A stretch of 36,391 nucleotides of DNA, from positions 1 through 36,391 of the forward strand of contig JAQULS010000014.1 in assembly GCA_028749235.1 (NCBI GenBank). The letters are read 5' to 3'. This document shows positions 1-6,600 of the stretch, one piece after another (position 1 is the stretch's first letter; each line of letters begins with the position of its first letter). The stretch comes from Acidobacteriota bacterium. GTDB taxonomy: Bacteria; Acidobacteriota; Aminicenantia; Aminicenantales; UBA4085. Position numbers and translations under genes: made by a program. The notes beneath the pieces are model-generated. The model did no database searches and was not told the origin of the DNA. It saw only the letters and a list, made by a program, of their open reading frames with translations.

Positions 1-608
1 ATGGTCCGCGTCTTCTTGAGCTCGAGCATGGACTCCTCGACCTTGGCCGTCGAGATGGGGTCCAGCCCCGAGCACGGCTCGTCGTAGAGGATGACCTCGG
101 GGTCGAGAGCCAGCGAGCGGGCGATGCACAGCCGCTGCTGCTGGCCGCCGGAAAGCTTCTGGCCCGGCATTTCCAGCCGGTCCTTGACCTCGTCCCAAAG
201 GTAGGCGGAGCGCAGGCTGGACTCGACCAGGCCGTCCAGGACGGCTTGGTCGCGGACGCCGGCCATGCGCGGCCCGTAGGTGACGTTGTTCCGGATCGAA
301 AGCGGCAGGGGCAGGGGCAGGGCGAAGATCATCCCGACCCGCTTGCGCAGGTCCTCGGCCGAGAGATCCTTGACGATGTCCTTCCCGTCCAGGCGGATCG
401 TTCCCGACGTCCGGGCCTGGTCGTCGAGGTCGGTCATCCGGTTGAGCGAGCGGAGAAAGGACGTCTTGCCCGAGTTGGAGGGGCCGATGATGCTCAAGAT
501 CTCGTGTTCGCGGATGTCCAGGGTCAGGCCGTTCAAGACCCGGACCGGGCCATAGCGGACGGAGAGGTCCCGGACCTCGAATTTGACCCGGCCTTCGGCG
601 GCGTTCAT
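1..608 (-). CDS. pstB: Phosphate ABC transporter ATP-binding protein PstB (partial, C-terminus beyond the left edge)
   Basis: ATPase subunit that powers phosphate import by the PstSCAB complex on the cytoplasmic face. About 202 codons are visible of a family length near 250. Seen: Walker A GPSNSGKTS (residues 42-50), signature LSGGQQQR (152-159), Walker B EVILYDEP (171-178) and D-loop SGLD. The H-loop lies off the window. The start ATG at 606-608 overlaps the pstA stop (ATGA), so it is translationally coupled as the last visible gene of pstSCAB. Odd: the Q-loop glutamine expected after MIF is alanine (A96, in GMIFALPLPLPLSI), and Walker A reads SNSGKT instead of the usual SGCGKS. This may mark a divergent PstB subfamily; assignment as PstB rests mainly on operon context and the LNRM and SIRNNVTYG stretches. 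Confidence 0.93.
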   Translation of the reverse strand, partial: MNAAEGRVKFEVRDLSVRYGPVRVLNGLTLDIREHEILSIIGPSNSGKTSFLRSLNRMTDLDDQARTSGTIRLDGKDIVKDLSAEDLRKRVGMIFALPLPLPLSIRNNVTYGPRMAGVRDQAVLDGLVESSLRSAYLWDEVKDRLEMPGQKLSGGQQQRLCIARSLALDPEVILYDEPCSGLDPISTAKVEESMLELKKTRT

Positions 609-1453
609 TTCTTCTTCCTATAGCGTGAGCGGATGATGGAGGCCGACACGTTCATGATCAGGACAAGCGCGATCAGGACGAAGGCCGTGCCGAAGCGGAA
701 GCCTTCGGGAATGCCGGGAATCTGGGACGTGATGACGTAAAGATGATAGGGCAGGGCCATGGCCTGGTCGGACAGGGACGTGGGCAGGTTGGGCAGGTAG
801 AAGGCCGCCACGGTGAAAAGGATGGGCGCCGTCTCCCCGGCCACCCGGCCGATGCTCAGGATGGCTCCGGTCAGGATGCCCGGCAGGGCGTGGGGCAGGA
901 CGGAGTGGCGGACGGTCTGCCAGTGCGAAGCCCCCAGGGAGAAGCTGACTTCGCGGTAGGACTTGGGGACCGCCCGTAGGGCTTCCCGGGTCGTGGTGAT
1001 GATGACCGGCAGGGTCATGATGCCCAGAGTCAGGGCGCCCGAGATGATGGAGACTCCGAACCGCAGGAAGATGACGAACAGGCTCAAGCCGAACAGGCCG
1101 AAGACGACCGAGGAAACGCCGGCCAGGTTGATGATGGCCAGATTGATGGCCCGGGTCAGCCCGTTGTCCTTGGCGTACTCATTCAAATAGATGGCGGCCG
1201 CAACCCCGATCGGCAGGGCGAAGGCGATGGAGACGAAAACCAGATAGAACGTGCCGACGATGGCCGGCCAAATGCCTCCCGCCCGCATGCCGTCCCGCGG
1301 CATGCTGAAGAGGAAGGACCAGGACAGCGCCCCCCAGCCCTTGGCGATGATCAGCCCGACGATGCCGAGAACGGGGATGACGACGATCAGGGTGGCCAGG
1401 AGGAGGACGCCGAAGCCGAGCTTCTGCCGCAGGCCTTCGTTGCGCGGCTTCAT
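605..1453 (-). CDS. pstA: Phosphate ABC transporter permease PstA
   Basis: Inner-membrane permease subunit of the high-affinity phosphate importer, 282 aa, normal family length. The N-terminal hydrophobic segment (about 12-35) is followed by further membrane spans. The binding-protein-dependent transport signature region (SYREVSFSLGASHWQTVRHSVLPHALPGILTG, abbreviated here as EVSFSLGASHW...LPHALPGI) forms the EAA-type loop that contacts PstB. Start ATG at 1451-1453 overlaps the pstC stop, and its own stop overlaps the pstB start, giving 4-nt ATGA couplings on both sides. The PstA/PstC split is made from order (S-C-A-B) and from the loop sequences; function is secure. Confidence 0.95.
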   Translation of the reverse strand: MKPRNEGLRQKLGFGVLLLATLIVVIPVLGIVGLIIAKGWGALSWSFLFSMPRDGMRAGGIWPAIVGTFYLVFVSIAFALPIGVAAAIYLNEYAKDNGLTRAINLAIINLAGVSSVVFGLFGLSLFVIFLRFGVSIISGALTLGIMTLPVIITTTREALRAVPKSYREVSFSLGASHWQTVRHSVLPHALPGILTGAILSIGRVAGETAPILFTVAAFYLPNLPTSLSDQAMALPYHLYVITSQIPGIPEGFRFGTAFVLIALVLIMNVSASIIRSRYRKKK

Positions 1454-2328
1454 TTCTTCTTCCCCCGGTTGAGGAGCAGGTCGGCCGTCAGGTTGATGGC
1501 GAAGGAGATGAGGAAGAGAACGATGCCGATCGCGAACAGGGCGAAATAGTGCGGGCTGCCCTTGGCCGCTTCGCCCATCTCCGCCGCGATCGTGGCGGTC
1601 AGGGTGCGGACGGGCTCGAACAGGCTGTGGGGGATGACGGCGGCGTTGCCGGTGACCATCATCACGGCCATGGTCTCGCCGAAGACGCGGCCGATGCCCA
1701 GCATGGCCGCGGCGATGATCCCCGGCAGGGCGCCGTGGATGACCACCCGCCGCAGGGCCTGCCAGTGGGTCGCGCCCAGGGCCAGGGCGCCGTCCTTGTA
1801 CTCGCGCGGCACGGCGTTGATGGCGTCCTCGGAGATGGAGATGATCGTGGGCAGGGCCATGAAGGCCAGCATCAGCGAGCCGGCGAAGGCCGTCAGGCCC
1901 GTCGGCAGGTGGAGGAAGTTCTTAAGAAAGGGGACCAGGACGGTGATGCCCACGAAGCCCAGGACGACCGAGGGGATGGCCGCCAGGATCTCGACGCAGG
2001 ACTTCAGGATCGTCCGCAGGCGCTTGGGAGCGACCTCGGCGATATAGAACGCGGCCCCGATTCCCAGCGGAACGGCCATGACCACGGCCCCGGCCGTGAC
2101 CAGGAGCGAGCCGAGAATGAGCGGCAGGATGCCGAGGCGGGGCGGACTGGAGATGGGGTACCAGAATCGCCCGCCGAGGAAGCTCAGGATCCCCGTCGTT
2201 TTGAGGATCGAGACGCCTTCCCGCAGGAGGAAGACGAAGATCAAAACGACGAAGAGAATGGAAGCCAGGCCGCAGAGAAGAATGAGCTTCTCGATGACGA
2301 ATTCCTTAGCCCGGCGCAGGTTCTTCAT
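1450..2328 (-). CDS. pstC: Phosphate ABC transporter permease PstC
   Basis: Second permease of the phosphate importer, 292 aa. Start chosen at the ATG 2326-2328, which overlaps the pstS stop by ATGA; the open frame extends further upstream, but there it is only a shadow of pstS. It begins MKNLRRAKEFVIEKLILL, followed by a hydrophobic span and a periplasmic stretch with GRFWYPISSPPRLGI, typical of PstC. The EAA-like loop DGALALGATHWQALRRVVIHG is present at roughly residues 190-210. Tight overlaps imply one polycistronic message with pstS, pstA and pstB. Confidence 0.95.
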   Translation of the reverse strand: MKNLRRAKEFVIEKLILLCGLASILFVVLIFVFLLREGVSILKTTGILSFLGGRFWYPISSPPRLGILPLILGSLLVTAGAVVMAVPLGIGAAFYIAEVAPKRLRTILKSCVEILAAIPSVVLGFVGITVLVPFLKNFLHLPTGLTAFAGSLMLAFMALPTIISISEDAINAVPREYKDGALALGATHWQALRRVVIHGALPGIIAAAMLGIGRVFGETMAVMMVTGNAAVIPHSLFEPVRTLTATIAAEMGEAAKGSPHYFALFAIGIVLFLISFAINLTADLLLNRGKKK

Positions 2329-3218
2329 TGGATCGGCACGAATTCGGTGTCGCGGACGATCTTCTGGCCGGCCGGCGAATGGATGAAGTCCATAAAGTCC
2401 TTGACCGAGCCGGCCGGCTCTCCCTTGGTGAAGAGATAAAGGGGGCGGGAAATGGGGTAGGTATTGGCGCGGATGGTCTCGATGGTGGGGGCGATGGCCG
2501 GGGAGTGCTCGTCCTTGGCCACGGGCACGACCTTCTGCCGCGGGCTGATGTATCCCAGGCCGTAGTAGCCGACGGCATTTTCGTTTTGGGCGACCTCCTC
2601 GGCGATGGCGTAGGAGGAGGGCATCATCAGGGCCAGGGGCGCGAATTCCTCGGGGCCCTTGCTCTTGCCGCGCCGCAGGACGTGCTCCTTGAAGAAGATG
2701 TGGGTCCCGGAGTTGACCTCGCGCGACAGCAGGACGACCGGCCAATCGGGACCGCGGAGCATCTTCCAGCGCCGGATGTCGCCCAGGAAGAGCTCGCGCA
2801 GCTCCTCCATGGTCACGGCGGCGATGGGATTCGAGGGATGAACGACGACGACGATGCCGTCCAGGGCGACGATGTCCTCGCGGATGGCGAAGCCCTTGGC
2901 CCGGGCCTGTTCGATTTCCTTGGCCTCCAGCCCGCGGGAGGATTCGGCGATTTCGCAGGTGCCGTTGATCAGCGCGGCGATCCCCGTCCCCGAGCCGCCG
3001 CCCGTGACGGCCACGTTCACTTCGGGATGGAGCTTGTTGTAGGCTTCGGCCCAGGCCTGCCCCAGGTTGACCATGGTGTCCGAGCCTTTGATCTGGAGGG
3101 CTTGGGAACGGGCGCCCGTCCCGCCGCCCCGGTTCCCGCAGGCGGACAGAAAAAGAACCAGGATCGCGGCGGCTAGGGCCGGTTCGGCGGCGCTTCGGGA
3201 CGGGAATCGAGCGATCAT
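2325..3218 (-). CDS. pstS: Phosphate-binding lipoprotein PstS
   Basis: Periplasmic phosphate-binding subunit, 297 aa. The signal sequence ends in a lipobox, LFLSAC (Cys27), so it is likely lipid-anchored. Phosphate-site motifs of the PBP-like family are visible: IKGSDTM near residue 43, TGGGSGTGIAAL near 72, and REVNSGTHIFF near 168 (the S-G-T phosphate-contact triad). The C-terminal SPAGQKIV is typical. Start ATG at 3216-3218 has GGGAG about 7 nt upstream. It is first gene of pstSCAB and has a near-consensus promoter upstream (3234-3262) with a Pho-box-like array behind it, which fits induction by phosphate starvation. Confidence 0.95.
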   Translation of the reverse strand: MIARFPSRSAAEPALAAAILVLFLSACGNRGGGTGARSQALQIKGSDTMVNLGQAWAEAYNKLHPEVNVAVTGGGSGTGIAALINGTCEIAESSRGLEAKEIEQARAKGFAIREDIVALDGIVVVVHPSNPIAAVTMEELRELFLGDIRRWKMLRGPDWPVVLLSREVNSGTHIFFKEHVLRRGKSKGPEEFAPLALMMPSSYAIAEEVAQNENAVGYYGLGYISPRQKVVPVAKDEHSPAIAPTIETIRANTYPISRPLYLFTKGEPAGSVKDFMDFIHSPAGQKIVRDTEFVPIQ

Positions 3219-3233
3219 GGTCGGCTCCCGCCC

Positions 3234-3262
3234 ATCATAGAAACGGCCTTTCCGGCTGTCAA
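3234..3262 (-). promoter_or_regulatory. Predicted sigma70-type promoter of pstSCAB
   Basis: On the minus strand, TTGACA (3262-3257) is followed after 17 nt by TATGAT (3239-3234). This is 6/6 and 5/6 to consensus with ideal spacing. The predicted start lies about 10 nt before the pstS ribosome-binding site. The 11-bp repeat array at 3278-3321 sits just upstream of the -35. Confidence 0.7.
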
Positions 3263-3277
3263 TACCAAGCGGCCCGA

Positions 3278-3321
3278 TTCATCAATTCTTGATGAACTCT
3301 TCATCGAATCTTAACCGTCGG
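3278..3321. promoter_or_regulatory. Pho-box-like array: four tandem 11-bp units between pstS and phoU
   Basis: Units read TTCATCAATTC, TTGATGAACTC, TTCATCGAATC and TTAACCGTCGG, at exactly 11-bp pitch. An 11-bp direct-repeat pitch is the layout of PhoB/PhoP response-regulator sites, and the site sits where one would control pstS and phoU. Units 1 and 2 also form an 8-bp dyad (TTCATCAA-TTC-TTGATGAA), so a dimeric operator is an alternative reading. A direct repeat CCGTCGGAGC occurs at 3315-3324 and 3345-3354. Confidence 0.6.
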
Positions 3322-3354
3322 AGCCCAATCTGGAGCCGGGCAGGCCGTCGGAGC

Positions 3355-3383
3355 ATGACAACGGCTCCGGACTGTGTTAGAAA
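3355..3383 (+). promoter_or_regulatory. Predicted promoter of phoU
   Basis: ATGACA (3355-3360), 17-nt spacer, TAGAAA (3378-3383), then the phoU ribosome-binding site AGGAGAGG near 3398-3405. The -35 is 5/6 and the -10 is 4/6 to consensus. Confidence 0.4.
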
Positions 3384-3408
3384 GATATCAAGAAGTCAGG
3401 AGAGGCCC

Positions 3409-4089
3409 ATGGAACGCCTGTTCGACGAAGAGCTCAAGAACCTCAAGGAAATGCTCCTGCGCATGGCGGGGCTGGTCGAGCAAGCTATCGACCTGGCCAT
3501 CGAAGCCCTCAAGGAGCAGAAGGAAGAGCCCGCCCGGGAGGTTCTTCTGCACGAGTCCGAGATCAATACCCTGGACGTGGAGGTCGACGAGACCTGCCTG
3601 CGGCTGATGGCCCTGCGCCAGCCCATGGCCGGCGACCTCCGCTTCATCACCTCGGCCATGAAGATCACCAGCGAGCTCGAGCGCATGGGCGACCTGGCCG
3701 TCAACGTGGCCGAGCAGGCCCTTATCCTGGCCAGGCTGCCCCTGCTCAAGCCGCTCATCGACATCCCCCACATGGCCCGCATGGCCCGGGCCATGGTCCG
3801 CGACTCGATCAACGCCTTCATCAACCGCGACGAGGCCTTGGCCCGCAGCGTCTGCGAGCGCGACGACGGCGTCGACTCCCTTGACGAGCAGATCTTCCGC
3901 GAGCTGCTGACCTATATGATGGAGGATCCGGCCGCCATCTCGCGGGCGGTGGCTCTGATCCTGGTCAGCCGCAACATCGAGCGCCTGGCCGATCACGCCA
4001 CCAACATCGGCGAGGACGTCATCTACCTGGTCGTGGGCAAGACGATCAAACACCATATCGATAAAAAGCGTGAAGGCGTCCCCTCTTAA
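3409..4089 (+). CDS. phoU: Phosphate signalling protein PhoU
   Basis: Cytoplasmic regulator linking the Pst transporter to the PhoR sensor and repressing the Pho response when phosphate is plentiful; 226 aa, usual family length. Two PhoU-type helical repeats are visible, with the metal-binding E/DxxxD patterns: EVDETCLRLMALRQPMAGDLRFI followed by ELERMGDLAVNVAEQ (first repeat) and NIERLADHATNIGEDVIYLVVG (second repeat). Start ATG at 3409 is preceded by AGGAGAGG; upstream in-frame ATGs at 3289 and 3292 lie inside the Pho-box-like array and are rejected. Unlike the common pstSCAB-phoU order, this copy is divergent from pstS. phoB and phoR are not in the window. Confidence 0.95.
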   Translation: MERLFDEELKNLKEMLLRMAGLVEQAIDLAIEALKEQKEEPAREVLLHESEINTLDVEVDETCLRLMALRQPMAGDLRFITSAMKITSELERMGDLAVNVAEQALILARLPLLKPLIDIPHMARMARAMVRDSINAFINRDEALARSVCERDDGVDSLDEQIFRELLTYMMEDPAAISRAVALILVSRNIERLADHATNIGEDVIYLVVGKTIKHHIDKKREGVPS

Positions 4090-4098
4090 AAAAATCGC

Positions 4099-4126
4099 TT
4101 GCGTCCTCCGGCCCATCGGCTATAAT
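4099..4126 (+). promoter_or_regulatory. Predicted promoter for the GT9 gene
   Basis: A perfect -10 TATAAT (4121-4126) stands 16 nt after TTGCGT (4099-4104, 3/6). The implied leader to the ATG at 4244 is about 110 nt. Confidence 0.5.
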
Positions 4127-4143
4127 AAAAGCAAGTTTTCTTG

Positions 4144-4217
4144 TGCCGGCTGGAGAAAACTTCATTCAACCTAATGAACATCATTTTTCCCTTTTCTGCT
4201 GTTAAAAACAGCCGGCA
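4144..4217. repeat. Leader inverted repeat upstream of the GT9 gene
   Basis: TGCCGGCTG (4144-4152) is the exact reverse complement of CAGCCGGCA (4209-4217), 56 nt apart. A second small hairpin, GCTGTT-AAA-AACAGC, is nested at its 3' end (4198-4212). The stretch is AT-rich compared with the genes around it. It could fold in the 5' leader of the GT9 message; no function is known. Confidence 0.45.
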
Positions 4218-4243
4218 TTTCTCCCTCTAAACGACTCCCTGCG

Positions 4244-5194
4244 ATGCCTCCGCTCGGGCCGATTCTTATCTATCGTCCCGGCGGCTTGGGCGATCTTCTG
4301 ACGGCTTTTCCCTCGATCCGTCTCCTCCGCGTCGCGTTCCCCGGACGAGAGACCTTGCTGGCCGCGGCCGGCGCGCCGGGCCGGCTGGCCGTGCGGGCCG
4401 GGCTGGCCGGGGAGATCCTCTCGCTCGACGGCCCCACCTTAGCCGGGCTTTTCTCGAATTCCGGCGGGCCGCGGCGGCCTCTCCGGCGCTCCGGCGCCGA
4501 ACCCGACGCGCTATGGGCCTGGTTTCTCAAGGAGCCGCCGCCCGAATTCCGGACGGCCGCGTCCCGTCTCTTCGGCCGCGAGGGACGAATCGTCGTCTAC
4601 GACTTCGCCTCGCGCCTTTCCATCGGCCGATATTTTTTCGAGCGCACGGCCGCGGCTCTCGGCTTCGAGGCGTCCGAATCCGCTTACGAATCCTCCGCCC
4701 GCCTGCCCGATTTCGGTCCCCCGGCGGTCCCTCTCCCGGCCCGGCCGTTCGCCGTCCTTCATCCCGGAAGCGGATCTCCCCGTAAGAACGCGCCGCTCCG
4801 CGTCTTTTGGGACGCGGCGGAAGCCTTCGCGGAAAAGGGCCTGGACGGCTTTTTCGTCGCCGGCCCGGCTGAAACCGCCCTTCTCGCGGAGATGAAGGAG
4901 CGGAAACTTCCGGGCGGATGGCGCCTTCTCCAGGAGCTGCCGCTGGCGGATCTGGCCGGTTTGCTGGCCCGCTGCGCCGCCTATGTCGGAAACGACTCGG
5001 GCGTCACTCACCTGGCCGCGGCCGCGGGCGCCCCGGTTCTGGCTCTTTTCCGCGACGAGAACCTGCCCGCCTGGCGTCCCTGCGGCCGAACCGCGATCCT
5101 GCGGGCCTCCGAACCGTCCGCCATCCCCCCGGCGGATATGCGGGCCGCCCTGGCTCGATTTCCAGCCCCGTCCGCGATAGAATACCGGCTGTGA
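4244..5194 (+). CDS. Glycosyltransferase family 9 (heptosyltransferase-like)
   Basis: Predicted GT-B glycosyltransferase of the ADP-heptose:LPS heptosyltransferase family, 316 aa, slightly short for the family. Seen: N-terminal IYRPGGLGDLLTAFPSIRLLR (residues about 8-28), mid-protein FAVLHPGSGSPRKN (nucleotide-sugar phosphate contact), and C-terminal YVGNDSGVTHLAAAAGAPVLALF, the GT9 hallmark NDSGxxHLA. There is no signal peptide, so it acts at the cytoplasmic face, likely on LPS core or another surface glycan. No clear Shine-Dalgarno sequence precedes ATG 4244. The stop overlaps the next gene's GTG. The donor sugar cannot be read from sequence. Confidence 0.85.
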   Translation: MPPLGPILIYRPGGLGDLLTAFPSIRLLRVAFPGRETLLAAAGAPGRLAVRAGLAGEILSLDGPTLAGLFSNSGGPRRPLRRSGAEPDALWAWFLKEPPPEFRTAASRLFGREGRIVVYDFASRLSIGRYFFERTAAALGFEASESAYESSARLPDFGPPAVPLPARPFAVLHPGSGSPRKNAPLRVFWDAAEAFAEKGLDGFFVAGPAETALLAEMKERKLPGGWRLLQELPLADLAGLLARCAAYVGNDSGVTHLAAAAGAPVLALFRDENLPAWRPCGRTAILRASEPSAIPPADMRAALARFPAPSAIEYRL

Positions 5195-5667
5195 CCAAAC
5201 CCGATTGGAAGGACGATATCCAAGCCTGTTTCGACGATCTGCGCATCCTGGAACGGTGCCGGAACGAAGTGGACGGGCAGTTCGCTTCTCTCTCCGACAC
5301 CGCGGTGGAGCCCGCTTTCGCCGGAGTCGCCGAGGAGCTCAAGAGATACGGCGTCCGCTGCAAATACTGGAGAACGCGCGAAAAGGCGCTCCATTTTCAA
5401 GCCGCCTTCCCCGGCCGGAGCGAGGTTCAATTCGAGTACATCCTCTCGGCGCCCGCCAAGGCCGTCGATCTGACGCTGGTCCTGACCGTGCGCGGCCGCC
5501 CTTCCCCGGGCGGCGAAACCCAGGAGAAGTCGTTTCCCTTCCTGCCCAGGACCCCGGCCGTCGAAATCCTGAAGATGGACAAGGACGACTTGGCCCACGA
5601 CATCGTGGCCCGATATAAGCGCTATGTCACCGAGGCGGCCATCGACATCTCCGGCCTGCGGACCTGA
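5191..5667 (+). CDS. Conserved small protein coupled to GT9 gene (unknown function)
   Basis: 158-aa soluble protein starting with GTG 5191-5193, which overlaps the upstream TGA (GTGA), so translation is probably coupled to the glycosyltransferase. It has no signal peptide, membrane span or recognised motif. The N-terminal half is helical and charged (DWKDDIQACFDDLRILERCRNEVD); the middle looks like a beta-rich fold (YWRTREKALHFQAAFPGRSEVQFEYIL); the C-terminal part is helical (DDLAHDIVARYKRYVTEAAID). It ends exactly where the opposing DUF6599-like gene ends (stops adjacent in TGATCA). I do not recognise the family. Confidence 0.75.
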   Translation: MTKPDWKDDIQACFDDLRILERCRNEVDGQFASLSDTAVEPAFAGVAEELKRYGVRCKYWRTREKALHFQAAFPGRSEVQFEYILSAPAKAVDLTLVLTVRGRPSPGGETQEKSFPFLPRTPAVEILKMDKDDLAHDIVARYKRYVTEAAIDISGLRT

Positions 5668-6600
5668 TCAGCGGGCGGTTCGCCCGAGAAGAGCGGAGGC
5701 GGCGGCCGCGTCCTTCCCCCAGATGAGGTAAGCCGTCCGGCCGAGACGTTGGTAGAAAAACGTCTGCCCCGAACCGCCGCGCGCCGTGAGCCGGCCCGAC
5801 TCGGCTTCGACCGCTTCGAGGTTGGCGGCGAACTGGGCGCGAACCGCGGCCTCGAGGCCGGCGGGCTCGCTTGCGGCTTCGACGATGATCATCTTGATCC
5901 CTCCTGGCTCGTAACGGGCCGAGACGGCGGTCGCCCCGCGGCCGAAGCCCCAGGCTTCATCCGAGAAGAATTGCGTTTCGGCCCTGGCCGCGGCCTCGCC
6001 CTTGATATAGCGTTCGCTTCGCGGCACGCGGCCCTCGGCGGGAAGCGCGCCAAAGCGGGGATCCGGACCGCCGCGGCCGGGACTGGGAAGCAAGGCCTCG
6101 ACGGTCCGCAGCATACCCTCCAGGTCGTCCGCCCGCGTTTCGTATCCGACCAGGTTGACGTGATACCGCCCTTTGACCAGGCAGGCCTGGCTGGGGCTCA
6201 GCCAATGCGGCGAGGCGATCGCGGACGAGATGTCCTCCCGGCCGTCCCTCTGGACCGAGAATAAGCCGAAGGCGTCCAGGGCCGTGGCCGTCTTGTAGAT
6301 CTCGATCGTGACCTCGCGCCCCCCGGCCCGGCCGTATCGGCCTACCGCGAGCTCCTCGAAGCCGTAGGGCAGGATGAGCTCGGCCCCGCCGTCGATGTAG
6401 CCGTAGAGGCTTTCCCTGACGTATCGCGCGGGTTCGGCCGCCGCGGCCCATTCGCCCGCTTGTCCGGCCTTCGGAAGAAGCGCGGATGGAGCCGGGGCTG
6501 GGGGCGCCGAAGCCCGGTCTTGCGGGACGGCCGGTCCGATGGCTCCGGCGGCGGCGAAAGACGCCGCCAGGACCGCGGCCAGAAAACGTCCTGTTCTCAC
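5668..6600 (-). CDS. Exported DUF6599-like protein
   Basis: 310-aa protein with a Sec-type signal (MRTGRFLAAVLAASFAAAGA). The segment LYGYIDGGAELILPYGFEEL (about 65-84) and the following EVTIEIYKTATALDAFGLFSVQR resemble the DUF6599 family as I recall it; molecular function is unknown. The start is GTG 6598-6600, overlapping the stop of the DUF362 gene (GTGA), so the two are probably co-translated. The pair suggests a shared envelope role. The family name is from memory and should be confirmed by profile search. Confidence 0.75.
   Translation of the reverse strand: MRTGRFLAAVLAASFAAAGAIGPAVPQDRASAPPAPAPSALLPKAGQAGEWAAAAEPARYVRESLYGYIDGGAELILPYGFEELAVGRYGRAGGREVTIEIYKTATALDAFGLFSVQRDGREDISSAIASPHWLSPSQACLVKGRYHVNLVGYETRADDLEGMLRTVEALLPSPGRGGPDPRFGALPAEGRVPRSERYIKGEAAARAETQFFSDEAWGFGRGATAVSARYEPGGIKMIIVEAASEPAGLEAAVRAQFAANLEAVEAESGRLTARGGSGQTFFYQRLGRTAYLIWGKDAAAASALLGRTAR

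Noticed and set aside
2329-2745. Upstream extension of pstC
   Set aside because: It overlaps most of pstS in another frame and has Arg/Pro-rich shadow sequence; the ATGA-coupled start at 2328 gives a normal PstC.
4174-4230. Small open frame of 18 codons (MNIIFPFSAVKNSRHFSL) before the GT9 gene
   Set aside because: No ribosome-binding site and it lies across the leader inverted repeat; not enough to call a gene.
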